Assembly (NCBI GenBank): GCA_033807775.1
Contig: CM066314.1
Coordinates: 153,191,429 to 153,255,428 of the forward strand
DNA: 64,000 nucleotides
Direction of reading: 5' to 3'
From: Saussurea involucrata
Lineage: Eukaryota > Streptophyta > Magnoliopsida > Asterales > Asteraceae
This document shows positions 52,779 through 63,689 of this stretch, in pieces. Every line of letters begins with the position of its first letter. Positions within the stretch are counted from its first letter, which is position 1. The position numbers were made by a program, and so were the translations under genes. Below the pieces are notes generated by a model. It had not been told where the DNA came from, ran no database searches, and saw nothing but the letters and a program-made list of their open reading frames with translations.

Positions 52779-53756
52779 ACGGTTTTAGAAGATTCCCCTT
52801 TGAAGAAATTCTTCTTGGGTTCCTCTTCCTTGATCAAAAATTCAGAGTGATCCGGAAGTTTAGCATTAAAATTGATTTGAACAACATTATCTTTTGCATT
52901 CTTACCCTTCCCATCACAAGGAATGTCAATAACACAATCAACCTTATTGTCATAGGAAGAAGATGTGTGGAAGATATCATAAGAGTTTTCATTTACAGGT
53001 TGTTTCTCTTAGATCAAAAGGTTCAAAATCATCAAAGTCATCCACAGTCATGCTTCTTAAAAGAGTATTGCCCATGAAGGCTTTGCATGAGGAAGCATCT
53101 GAATCAGAGGAAGGTTTGTTCACAAACTCTGTCATATCTTCAGTGGATAAAGTTGACAATTTTCCCATAAGTCTTGAGATTTCATTCTGAAAGTACTCTC
53201 TATTAGTCTCAAAATCTTTTCTCTCTTTGATCAAAATGTTTTCTAAATCAGATATTTTCTTTTAAAATATAACACTTTCTGATTCAAGAGATTTTCTTTC
53301 GAACTTAAATTTCTCTCTTTCTTTCTCTATTTGTTCTTCTTCAAGAAATAACATTTTCTGAAAATCAGAGACTTGTTTTGAAAGATTCAAGCATCTAAGT
53401 TCAAGAGATTTCTTTTCTTCAAAGCTTTTTGTTGACGATTCAGAAACAACCCTTTCAGACTTATCTCTTTTGCTATTTATCAAAACAGTTAACATGACTT
53501 CCTTTTCAATATCAAAAGCAAGTTGATCATCATTTCTGATTTCCTCAATTTTGCTTTTAATATTCAACTCAAGATCGACAAGCTTCTGTTCGAGTACCAA
53601 AGGAGGATAATATGTTTTTCCTTCAAAAACGGGTTTCGATACAGTATCCTTTGGTTTCTCAACGACATAGCTTTAAAAATAGTCATTAGACAAGGTTTGT
53701 TTCCAATTCCAAATTAGTGCCTTCCTATTTTCATTTTCGTAGATAAAAGGAAGTTG

Positions 53757-53761
53757 CATTG
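53757..53761. other. Target sequence left of element B
   Basis: CATTG directly before the LTR start TGTTG; the partner copy should follow B's 3' LTR beyond the window. Confidence 0.5.
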
Positions 53762-54712
53762 TGTTGATCCAAACCCTCAGTGATTTGATAATGACCCTCT
53801 CTTAAACACTTAGTGAAAATTGTAAGTAAACAATATGTATTAGAGTTTCACTATCGCTAATAAGTACTAAGACTTTACAGTACCGCTGATAGGAACTCTC
53901 ACTCTTTAGATTAGATATTCAGCGAACACTATTCATCATCTTATAGCTTTGAGCATGTTCAGTCTATGAGATGATCGCTGATAAGTTAGTTGTTTACTTA
54001 TGATCCCTGAAGATAAGTTTCACGTCAACCAAAGTTCTACGCTGAAGTCGAAGATCAAGCTCAAGAACCAGCGACAAGTCTACTCATGAACTGATGCGGA
54101 TATCAGCGAAGCAAGACCTGTCCATTCAACGTGAAGTATCAAGTAGAAGACTTCAGCAATCGCTGAACTTTATCATTCGATGATAAAGATCTGACTCAAC
54201 GAAAGCTGATCATGAAGTCTCCCTGCATGTTACTATTGTCTTACCTCCCTTGCACGTCTCTGTACGAACTATCAGAACGGACATCCCTTTTGTCTGTAAT
54301 CGTACAACAACTCTGATTCTACACTGTGCACCATGCGGCTACTAAGGTTGTCTACAAAGGTCAATGACATGCAATCACTCAGCCGCTGCCACGTGTAAAG
54401 CCATACTGACATGCATTAAATGCATGCAGTATATAAGAAGAACCTTACTTCAGTTTTGAAGTGTGCTCGGACCATTTTCTTATTTCTCTCTTATTGTTAA
54501 GTTATTATTCGTAATTTCTTTAACTCTTTCTAGTGCAAGAAACTTAGTGTTTCTCAAGACTTGTTTAGATTAGGTTTATCCTTAATCTTGTTCCGCAACA
54601 AGTTGTAAATTGTCTTGATTTATCAATAAACAATTTAGAAAAGTAAAAACGTGTGTTTGTATTCAACCCCCCCCCCCCTTCTACAAACTTGTATAGCCCT
54701 TCGGGACCAACA
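53762..54712 (+). mobile_element. 5' LTR of element B
   Basis: 951 bp, TGTTG...CAACA. The left edge coincides with the end of element C homology and the right edge with the primer site. TATA box at 54430. Seven TCAGCGA/CGCTGA words in its first 410 bp. A C-run (54667-54678) near its end. Confidence 0.8.
54430..54437 (+). promoter_or_regulatory. TATA box of element B LTR
   Basis: TATATAAG in GCATGCAGTATATAAGAAG. RNA would start near 54460. Confidence 0.65.
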
Positions 54713-54714
54713 AG

Positions 54715-54730
54715 TGGTATCAGAGCAGAT
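54715..54730 (+). other. Primer binding site of element B
   Basis: TGGTATCAGAGCAGAT, the tRNA-Met site, two bases after the LTR. Confidence 0.95.
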
Positions 54731-54794
54731 TTGTTTAATCTCATAAACAAGATCTGATCTATACTAAGATTTCTCTTCTTTGCTATTTCTTAAA

Positions 54795-57200
54795 ATGGCT
54801 ACCAACACAAACACAAACTATATTGACAACGGTTCTCTTGCAAAACCCCCTAGATTCTCCAGAGATAATTTTAATCTATGGGAAAATAGGATGATTCTCT
54901 TCTTAGAAGGTGTAGGCCCTACTATGCCTTACTATCTTGAAAACGGCCCATATTATCCTATAAGAATTGATGCTGCAGTTCCAGCCGCTGAGAATAGACC
55001 TATTATTCCAGAAAGGCTGATTCCCAAGGAAATTCATATGTGGACTGATGAAGATAAGAAGAAAGTGGCTATCGACACCAAAGCCAGATCCATACTCTCC
55101 ATGGCTCTTCCTGACGAAGTCTACCATTCCGTCATGAACCTGAAAACCTCAAAAGCTATGTGGGACACAATCTGTGTTCAGTATGAAGGTACTTCTGAAG
55201 TCCAGGACTCTCGAAAGATCAACCTGGTAAGACAGTATGAAAGCTTCATTTGTGGTAAGAATGAAACCCTCTCTGAAGTACACCAACGTTTTAACTGCTT
55301 AATAATAGATCTGAAAACTGTTGGTAAGGAATATTCTAACTTTGAAGTACTGACAAAGTTCTTAGAATGTTTACCTGAAAGCTGGGACAGTTATTCTATG
55401 TGTCTCAAGCTGTCAAAGGATCTAAAATCAATGACCCTTTCTACCTTATATGGCACGATGTTGAATCATGAGAAATCGAGTCATCTTAAGAAGAATCTTG
55501 TAAAAGATTCCAAAAGCACCCATGTTGCTTTAATCTCAGAGTCACCTTCCACTCAGCGATCGACTATCACTGTCACTGAGTTGGAAACTAACTCTGAAAT
55601 ATCATCAGACTCTGATGTTTCAGATAATGATGAAACTCTGGCATTCCTGGCTAATAAGTTTAGGAGATTTGCTAGAAAGAGTAGTTTCAAGAAGAACAAA
55701 CCTCTTGCTATTATTGACAAGCCAAGATCATCAACCCCTGTTGATAAGGCTACTGCTACTTGCTATAACTGTGAAAAGATAGGACATTTTGCTAGCGAGT
55801 GCAGGTCAAAGAAAGTCTCTAGACCCTCAGCTTTTCCCAAGAAAAACTTTACTCACAGGACTAGAGATGAAAAATACAAAAAGCTGAAAGAAAGGTATTC
55901 AAAGCTGAAAACCTTTAAGAAGAAAGGCAAAGGCCTTATGGCTGACTATGATTGGGCTGCCTCTGACGAAGAAGAATCATCTGACTCTGAAGATGATGAT
56001 GAAACCAATCTATGTCTCATGGCCAAACTTGAAGATGAGGAAGAAAATTCTGACATTCCCTCTACTTCAACCTCTGCTACTAAGGTATCACCTTCCTTCT
56101 TTACCAATATTTTAAATATTGATGAAGCTGATAGTCTTCGAAAGATCGATCTCTTGACTAAAAGTTTATATGAAGCCATGAATGCCAAAACTGTGGTTGA
56201 AAATCAAAACCTTGATCTCGCTGAACAGCTTAAAAACTATCACCTTCAAATAGAAAATCTATCTAAAATTGAAGAAGATTTTAAAGATCAAGTTCACTTA
56301 AATCAGCTAGTCAAAATCGAGCGCGAAGAAGCTATCGCTGCATTAAAAGCTGAAAAAGCTACTGTTGATGGATGGTATAATTCATCAACAAAGATCACTG
56401 GGATAATTAAGTCTCATATTCCCCTGAGTGATAAACGTGGTCTTGGTTACAAAGCTGATACTCTAGAACCAACCACTGACCGTTCCATGCTTAAATTTGG
56501 AATGTTCGTATCCTCTATTCCTGACACTTTCTCATCTCAGTGTTCCTCTTCTAAACCGCCTATCCCTGAGGAAATCTCTACCTTAACTTCTAAAGGTAAA
56601 GAAAAAGTTGTTTATCGAAAACCTACCTCAGTCTTTAAAAACAAAGGTAAAGGAATTGCTTTTAACCAAAATCCTCATAAGGGTACCTCTGTACCAAAGC
56701 TGAACGCTTCTAAAGCTTCAGTGACTTATCCCTCTGATTCAAAGAATAAAATCCCTGGATTTATTCAGCGTGGATCTATTCAGCGACCATCTCATAGAAT
56801 TAAAGTGGAAATTATTGGTAAGAAATCCGAAGAACTGAATGTTCCTCCCATTTCAAAAGCCAATAGCTTACTTGGTGCTGGTCCTTCTAATTCAAAATCA
56901 AAAGCTCGGCATGCAAATGGTCCTAGAACTACTTTTAGTTATAGGAAATGTTATCATTGTGGACTTACCAATCATATTGCTAGTAAGTGCCCCACAGCCA
57001 CCCAAGCTGAAAAGATAGCCAAGGTGAAGATCATTGCCCCCAAGGCAAAGAAGACCACTGAGGTTAAGAACTTAACCAAAGTGAAGACTGACAAAGTTGA
57101 ATCTTCAAATGCTGCGAAGACTGCTGAACCTTCCACCTCCTCTTCTACCCCCACTGACAAGTGTGTACACATGGTTAAGTGGGTACCCAAGAAAAACTAA
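54795..57200 (+). CDS. Gag polyprotein of element B (intact)
   Basis: ATG in AAAATGGCTACC; about 800 codons. N-terminal copia gag core: PPRFSRDNFNLWENRM, ILSMALPDEVYHSV, TSKAMWD, FLECLPESWDSY and a leucine-rich helix. First CCHC knuckle CYNCEKIGHFASEC near residue 323, then a basic region, an acidic Asp/Glu/Ser stretch, a coiled coil (about 460-520), a Lys/Ser-rich tail, and a second knuckle CYHCGLTNHIASKC near residue 719. Ends MVKWVPKKN. It forms the virus-like particle and binds element RNA. Two knuckles ~395 residues apart and the long extension are unlike small copia gags but fit the Sirevirus type. Confidence 0.9.
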   Translation: MATNTNTNYIDNGSLAKPPRFSRDNFNLWENRMILFLEGVGPTMPYYLENGPYYPIRIDAAVPAAENRPIIPERLIPKEIHMWTDEDKKKVAIDTKARSILSMALPDEVYHSVMNLKTSKAMWDTICVQYEGTSEVQDSRKINLVRQYESFICGKNETLSEVHQRFNCLIIDLKTVGKEYSNFEVLTKFLECLPESWDSYSMCLKLSKDLKSMTLSTLYGTMLNHEKSSHLKKNLVKDSKSTHVALISESPSTQRSTITVTELETNSEISSDSDVSDNDETLAFLANKFRRFARKSSFKKNKPLAIIDKPRSSTPVDKATATCYNCEKIGHFASECRSKKVSRPSAFPKKNFTHRTRDEKYKKLKERYSKLKTFKKKGKGLMADYDWAASDEEESSDSEDDDETNLCLMAKLEDEEENSDIPSTSTSATKVSPSFFTNILNIDEADSLRKIDLLTKSLYEAMNAKTVVENQNLDLAEQLKNYHLQIENLSKIEEDFKDQVHLNQLVKIEREEAIAALKAEKATVDGWYNSSTKITGIIKSHIPLSDKRGLGYKADTLEPTTDRSMLKFGMFVSSIPDTFSSQCSSSKPPIPEEISTLTSKGKEKVVYRKPTSVFKNKGKGIAFNQNPHKGTSVPKLNASKASVTYPSDSKNKIPGFIQRGSIQRPSHRIKVEIIGKKSEELNVPPISKANSLLGAGPSNSKSKARHANGPRTTFSYRKCYHCGLTNHIASKCPTATQAEKIAKVKIIAPKAKKTTEVKNLTKVKTDKVESSNAAKTAEPSTSSSTPTDKCVHMVKWVPKKN

Positions 57201-57793
57201 TCTCCCTTTGTAATGCAGGTTAAGAAGGGTATCTGGTATCTCGATAGCGGATGCTCTAGACACATGACTGGTATGAAGAACCTGCTCACTAACTACAAAG
57301 AAGAAAAGGGTCCCTCTGTAACTTTCGGTGGAAATGGAAAAGGACATACCCAAGGGTTTGGTGTACTCTAAAATGGTACAACAACCTTCAGAAGAGTCGC
57401 ATATGTTGAAGGGCTGAAGCATAATCTTCTAAGCATCAGTCAGCTTTGCGACAAGGATAACAAAGTAATCTTTACTAAAGAATCCTGCTTTGTCGCTGAC
57501 AAAAAGGAGAAGATAGCTCTCAGCGGTTATCGTTTGGAAAATGTTTATGTAATAAACATGGACTCAAAAACCACTGAGAACTCCTGTTTCTTCTCAAAAG
57601 CCTTATCTGATGTCAACTGGCTATGGCATAAGAGGCTCTCTCATCTCAACTTCAAGACACTGAACACTCTTTTTCTTCAAAAGAGTTAGTCACTGGTCTA
57701 CCTCAGCACTCATACGCCAAAGAATCCTTATGTTCAGCGTGTGAGAAAGGCAAGCAGACCAAAGCAAGCTTTAAGTCAAAGCAAGTTTCCTCA
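57201..57793 (+). pseudogene. Protease and gag-pre-integrase of element B
   Basis: +1 frame relative to gag: WYLDSGCSRHMTG (protease active site), VEGLKHNLLSISQLCD, LWHKRLSHLNF (zinc-site His pair). In-frame TAA near 57369 and a frame break near 57680; the CxxC (CSACEKGK) sits in a shifted frame near 57735. Confidence 0.8.
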
Positions 57794-58561
57794 GTGTCAT
57801 CTCCTCTACAACTTCTCCATATGGATTTGTTTGGCCCTGTTAACAAACAATCCATCACTGGAAATAAATATACGCTGGTCATAGTTGATGAATTCTCTAG
57901 ATATACATGGGTTATGTTTCTCCGTTCTAAGAGTGACACCCCTGAAGAGCTCATCACCTTTGTTCGGAAGATGGAAACCCTGAACAACTTGACCGTTCGC
58001 TCAATAAGGAGTGATCATGGGACTGAATTCAAAAACAGTTCTCTTGATTCCTTCTTTGAGAGCAAGGGTATTTCTCACAACTTTTCTTCAGTGAGAACAC
58101 CGCAACAAAACGGAGTCGCTGAAAGAAGAAATAGAACTATTATTGAAGTTGCACGTTCAATGCTCAGCGATTCTCACCTGCCTACTCAGTTTTGGGCAGA
58201 AGCTGTCAACACTGCTTGTTTTACGCAAAACAGGTCGCTGATAGTCAAAAGATTTAATAAAACATCCTATGAACTTTTTCATGGGAGAAAGCCTTCAATT
58301 AGCTTTCTTCACATCTTTGGATGTCAGTGTTTCATACTGAACAACAGAGATGCCCTTGGAAAGTTTGATCCTAAGGCTGATGATGGAATCTTTCTTAGAT
58401 ACTCCTCAGTCTCCAAAGCCTTCAGAGTCTTCAATCGAAGAAGACAAACTGTTGAAGAAACTATTCACGTCACTTTTGACGAATCCCGTTCAGTGAATTC
58501 TCGACCTTCTGCTGATACTGAAAATCTAAATCAATGGATGTTTTCTCATCTTGGTGATTAA
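57794..58561 (+). pseudogene. Integrase core of element B
   Basis: Catalytic D in HMDLFGP, D in IRSDHGTEF, E in NGVAERRN; then WAEAVNTACF, YELFHGRKP, HIFGCQCF. Core triad intact, but the frame ends in TAA at 58559 and upstream zinc residues are out of frame. Confidence 0.85.
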
Positions 58562-59620
58562 GAAGACATTCCCACTCCTCATTCTCATACTGTTGAAGAT
58601 GATAGTCCTACTATCATCCCAAACATGCAGAATAGTGAAGCTGAAACATCATGGGTCTCAGCTGTTCCTTTAAACACTATACCTGCTTCTGAACCAAATG
58701 TCTCAGACATTCCATCTACTTCTCAGCAATCAGTGAATGAGATGACATCTGTACCTACTCCTCTCTTGGCTGATATTCCAGAAGTTGCTGAAGCTTCATC
58801 TTCAGCTCCTCCAGTTCAATTTGAGTCAGCGACTTATGCTCTGGCTCAGCGATGGACTGTAAATCACCCAGTTGATCAAATCCTTGGTGATCCAAACGCT
58901 GGTGTTCAGACTCAACGAAGTGCAGGTAATATTTGTTTATTTGTTAACTTTATTTCTCTGATTGAACCAAAGAAAATAGATGATGCCCTCAAAGATCCAA
59001 ACTGGTTCAACGCCATGCAAGAAGAGCTGACTGAATTCGAAAGAAACAAAGTTTGGAAACTTGTTCGAAGACCAACTGACAAGACAGTGATAGGCACTAA
59101 ATGGGTCTATCGAAACAAGTTGGACGAACATGGAACTGTAACCCGCAACAAGGCTCGTCTTGTTGCTCAGGGATACAGACAAGAGGAAGGCATAGATTAC
59201 GACGAAACATTTGCTCCAGTAGCAAGACTAGAATCTATTCGTCTATTCTTAGCATATGCTGTACACAAAGACTTCAAAGTATATCAAATGGATGTTAAGT
59301 CAGCATTTCTCAATGGAAAGCTGAACGAAGAAGTCTATGTGGAACAACCTCCAGGATTCTCAGATCCTAAGCATCCAGGTTATGTTTATAAACTGGATAA
59401 GGCACTTTATGGCTTAAAGCAAGCTCCACGTGCATGGTATGACACTCTATCCTCTTATCTCCTAATTGAAAATTTTGAGAGAGGTAAAATCGACAAAACT
59501 CTATTTTTCAGAATAGTGAAAGGTCGTATCATTCTTGTTCAGATATATGCTGATGACATTATATTTGGTTCTACTAACCCTGATCTTTGTACTCGTTTCG
59601 CTGATAGAATGAAAGAATAG
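58562..59620 (+). pseudogene. Reverse transcriptase of element B
   Basis: Open 58625-59620: Ser/Pro-rich linker, then WFNAMQEELTEF, VIGTKWVYRNK, YDETFAPVARLES, MDVKSAFLNGKL, ALYGLKQAPRAWYD and YADDIIFGS (catalytic). Ends at TAG (59618). RT core looks complete except for the terminal stop. Confidence 0.85.
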
Positions 59621-60492
59621 TATAAAATGAGTATGATGGGTGAGCTAACATATTTCCTTGGTCTTCAGATAAAACAAAATGAAAAAGGAACTTTCATTAA
59701 TCAGGGAAAGTATGTTAAAGATATGCTGAAGAAATTCGATTTAACTTAGAGTTCAGCTATGAAAACCCCTATGGCACTACCGCTGACACTAAACAAGGAT
59801 TCAAATGGAATACATTTAATGTCACGCTGTACCGTGGGATGATCGGCTCTCTCTTGTATCTTACAGCTAGCTGACCCGATATTATGTACGCAACCTGTTT
59901 GTGTGCACGATATCAAGCTGAACCTAAGGAATTTCATATGATCGCTGTAAAGCGAATCTTTCGTTACCTTAAGGGTACTATGAACCTAGGTCTTTGGTAT
60001 CCCAAAGACTCAGGGTTTGATCTAATCGCCTATTCAGATAGTGATTTTGCAGGTTGCAAATTGGATAGGAAAAGCACCACAGGAGGCTGTCAGCTCCTGG
60101 GTGGAAAGCTGGTGAGTTGGACAAGTAAAAAGCAAAACTCAGTGTCCACCTCAACTGCTGAAGCTGAGTATGTAGCCGCTGGAAGCTGTTGTTCTCAGGT
60201 CTTGTGGATGAGAAATCAACTACTAGACTATGACCTTCAGCTCTCGAAAATTCCAATCTATTGCGACAGCACAAGTGCCATCGCTATAGCCAACAATCCA
60301 GTGCTACACTCAAATACCAAACATATCGAAATCATGTATCATTTTATCAGAGATCATGTGATGAATGGTGATATAGAACTTCATTTTATCCCAACTGACT
60401 ATCAGTTAGCTGATCTGTTCACCAAACCTCTTGATGAGACAAGATTCAACTTTCTCATCAGCGAGCTTGGAATGCTGAACTTTGAAGAGTAA
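59621..60492 (+). pseudogene. RT end and RNase H of element B
   Basis: MSMMGELTYFLGLQIK, TAG near 59746, TGA near 59873 (where TASRPDI is expected), then open 59884-60492: RNase H with YSDSDFAGC, TSTAEAEYVAAGSC, YCDSTSAIAIA, HIEIMYHFIRD and LADLFTKPL. Ends GMLNFEE. Confidence 0.85.
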
Positions 60493-60885
60493 AATCTTCA
60501 GTGGTTCACATTTTATCAGCGATAGGATAAAACAATTATATAACCCATTCTATCGTTCTCTCTCTGAACATAATTGATTCGTTGATATCAAGGTATGTTT
60601 TCTCTCTTGCTCGCTGACGTTCGCATATGAATGTAAGATTTCAAAACAAATTGCATCGCTGAATATCTCTTCCTTAACAGCGATACTTTGAAATTTCTTA
60701 AACTAACACCGATATTTCTATTCAGTGCTTCATGTTTTTCAAAATAGTCCCTGAGCTTTCAAAACCTCAGAGACATCCTAAAATTTGAAAGGACGTTTGT
60801 GACATCATCACAACGGATAAACCCTGGCACGTTCTTTTTCTGACACACGTTTGCACGTTTCGTTTACCTTCCAATCAAATGCAAA
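60493..60885 (+). other. Spacer after RNase H of element B
   Basis: Non-coding. Contains TCAGCGA/TCGCTGA-type words at about 60517, 60611, 60656 and 60676, the same word that is clustered in the LTR. Confidence 0.6.
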
Positions 60886-60957
60886 CACGTGTCCGTATCA
60901 TGATGAAAAACTTTCCCGCTCGAGTTTTTCTCTCTCTCTCAAATCTCTCTATATAAA
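60886..60957 (+). promoter_or_regulatory. Promoter-like block before the extra ORF of element B
   Basis: G-box CACGTG (60886-60891) in AAACACGTGTCC, 58 nt, then TATATAAAC (60950). A CT-rich leader follows, then a possible intron 61067-61257 (CCAG|GTTAAT ... TTTTTCCAG). Confidence 0.5.
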
Positions 60958-61456
60958 CTATTTCGAGTTTATATTTTCTCTTTACGCGAACTTCTTCTCC
61001 AAGCAAGAAAAAGATTTACTGTTGCTTATTTCCAGAAATCTGTTCATCTCCTTCTTCGATTACCAGGTTAATATTCTTATTATTCACCTGCATAACTTGT
61101 TTCTGATCTTCTTATTGCTTTTAACAGATCAAACAAAAGAAACCTTTTTCTAAAATGAAATCATTTCTTTCATGGTTTTATGAACACAACCTTTTCATGG
61201 TTGTTCTTCAAGTTTAAAACTCAAAATCTTAAACTTGTTCTTCATTTGTTTTTCCAGAATCCTTATCTAAAGGAAAATGGAAAACAAGACTTTTACCGGG
61301 TTTGTTTTTCTCTTTCAAAACAAGAAAACCCTAATCTTCATTAAGACATCTCTGTCTGAATGAAATGGACAAAAATCGGAAAACATCTTATTGGAAAATC
61401 TTTCACATTAAGACTATTCTTTATCTATGTTCATGGTTGATATTATTAAACAGAAA

Positions 61457-63689
61457 ATGGCATCTTCTACTCCTGCTCCTACCGCTGAGAAATCCACGGC
61501 TGCAAAGAAACTGACTCTTGTCAAAGCTCCTCAGGTCAAGTTCAAGCTTGAGGACATCGATTTTTCAAAATCGAACAACCTTCATGCGCTTTTCGAGTTT
61601 CCTCCTCGAAAGCAAGTCACACATCTGGATGATGTTGTGAACTACCTAAAAACATGTTGCTTATCCACAGCCCTGACTATTACACCACCTGCTCATCAAT
61701 TCCTACTATCTCAGTTCTGGTATACTGCCAGAAGAGCTCAGGTACCCCATGCCAAAGACCCAACGAAGATCGTTGACTCTATTTTGTGTGACACAAAATT
61801 TGGCACCACCAAAATCAACTCTGCCATTATTAGGAAAGCACTGAGCCTTCCTACCTCAACCAAAGAAAACCTCTTTGTCCCTCTCCCAAACCACAAAAAC
61901 CATGCTGATAGGGAAGCCATCATTGCATTTTTCGATGCAATGGGTTACGCATGGGACACTGGAAGGGACAAGAAGCCTGAGAAGAAACTGACCATGATCA
62001 AGAAGTCCAAAATGCCCAGCGAGATGAACTTCATCTTCGCACATCTGATAAGTTGCATGACAGCGAAGAGTGGCTCCTCTGATCAAGCTACTCAACCTCA
62101 GCAAGCAATGGGCTATGCATTGCTGAAAGATCTAAATGTTGACTGGGCCTCAATCATCTACGACGACCTTGCGTTCAGAGTGGATATGGCTGAAAGATCT
62201 GCATGGGTTCCTTATCCCAGATTCATCAGTGCCGTCTTTCAACTTGGACTTGGCGAAAAGTGCCCAACAGAGGGTGATCTGAGACTCTCTCAGGTTGGCC
62301 CTAAGGTACTCGACTTCAAGCCGCTGGAAAACGAGGTATGTCTTTCTACTCTCTTATCTCTTCTCAATCCTCCTTCTTCTACTTCTGCAGCTCATTCAGT
62401 GGAAATCCCCACCGTTGATACCCACGTTGCACCCTCCACTCCTTCTCGAAAAAGGAAACAATCTACTTCCCAACTTGGTTCCAAAAGAATCAAGAAAACC
62501 AAGGAGCAACCCCCCCCCAGCATTTACACGCTGAAGACTCCTCAGCTCATCTTGAAGAGCTGATGGAAAGTTCAGTGGTACGCTCTGCCACAGCTGATCA
62601 AGCCACACCTTCAATCCCAGCTTCAGCGTCTCTAAACGCTGAAGTTATAAACTTGGAAATGAACCCACCTCCTTCAGCCTCTCTACAGACTGAAGTGATT
62701 GACAGTGGATCCAACGCTGAACCCCGCACCCAACCATCATTCTCATCCCTCATTCTTTGGTCTCTGCACCAATTTTCCCAACTTTCTCAGGGACACCCTT
62801 CATCGTACATGACTCAGCTGCAGACACTCTCAATACGATGTTGGATGCAAACATAGGATCTGCAGGCACCTCCATTCGCCAAGGTACTCTTGAAGGAGAC
62901 ATGGAATTTCATTCAGGACACAAAATGTTCGACAACTTCGCCAACCCGCCTGCAGGTATAAACACAATCAGAAAAACTCCTCTCTCTCTACCCCAAACTT
63001 CTGAGCTTTCCTCTGTTCATAAGTTAATAACTGTTTCAGGTCCTAATTTGGGGGATATCAACACCTCCCTGAAGGCCCTGGAAACAAAGGTGGAAAATTA
63101 CAACACCATTCTCTCCACGAACTCTTCAGCGGTTACAGACGCTGGAGAGAAACTCAAAAAGCTGACCGAGATTGTTGATACAAAAGCCTCCAAAACTGAT
63201 CTGGAAAAGGTGGATGGTAGCATCGCTCAATTTGCTACCACCCTCGCTGACAATTCAACCGCCACCACCTCTCTTTCAACAAACTTCACCTCTCTGTCCA
63301 ATGAAGTCACATCATTGAAGACAGAGGTTGGCTCTCTTAAGGGTGAAGTTTCCATGATCAAGGCTGACGTCTCCGCCGTCAAAGAAATTGCTCAGAAAGT
63401 GCTTGATCGCCTGAACGTCCCAACTACTAATTTTTCTCAGGTCGATCGCGAAGCTCTTCAAAAGATAAATCCTGCTATAACTGGCCTGGAAGTCAGATTA
63501 GCAAAGATTGAAAACTGTATTGGAATCTTTGGCCTAGAAGACAGGGACCATATACACACTACTGCTGAACAATCTGTTACCTCCCCCAACCATAATGTGG
63601 AAGAGGGGGAGAAGACTAAAGAAGACCTTCCACATAATGCTGAGGGGGAGGGTATTGAAACTGCTGCTGCTGGTACTTCTACTTCATGA
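61457..63689 (+). pseudogene. Extra (post-pol) ORF of element B, 5' part
   Basis: ATG in GAAAATGGCATCT. Open to 62563, then continues in shifted frames (break at a C8 run near 62510 and another near 62745) to 63689, with related acidic text to the window end. The N-terminal domain contains HQFLLSQFWYT, IIRKALSLP, FIFAHLISCM and WVPYPRFI. Next come a KRKQS basic patch, a Ser/Pro-rich linker, a long coiled coil (63050-63430, including VTSLKTEVGSLKGEVSMIK), then acidic stretches with EGE words encoded by GAGGGGGAG. The domain order (QFW domain, linker, coiled coil, acid) resembles element C. Function unknown. Confidence 0.7.

Larger units (their letters stand above)
40929..53761 (-). mobile_element. 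Element C: Sirevirus-like Ty1/copia retrotransposon, interrupted
   Basis: In minus-strand order: distal gag region (from 53761, cut by element B), protease-integrase (52229-51018), linker and reverse transcriptase (50981-49585), RNase H (49584-48722), a spacer with hairpins and promoter-like sites, the extra ORF (45174-41224), polypurine tract, 3' LTR (41188-40929). A solo gypsy LTR sits at 45642-47764. The start of gag and the 5' LTR must lie beyond element B, outside the window. Integrase is intact; RT, RNase H and the extra ORF have stops or frameshifts, so the copy is defective. Confidence 0.85.
52226..53761 (-). pseudogene. Distal gag region of element C
   Basis: Minus-strand fragments share layout with element A's 131-2212: QLPFIYE near 53750, charged coiled coils 53600-53262 and 53234-52989 ending DASSCKAFMGN (A has DTSSCKAFIGN), a Lys run (52776-52726), CCSSCGVDDF and WQWVPK. 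Several stops. Cut at 53761 by the LTR of element B. Confidence 0.7.
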
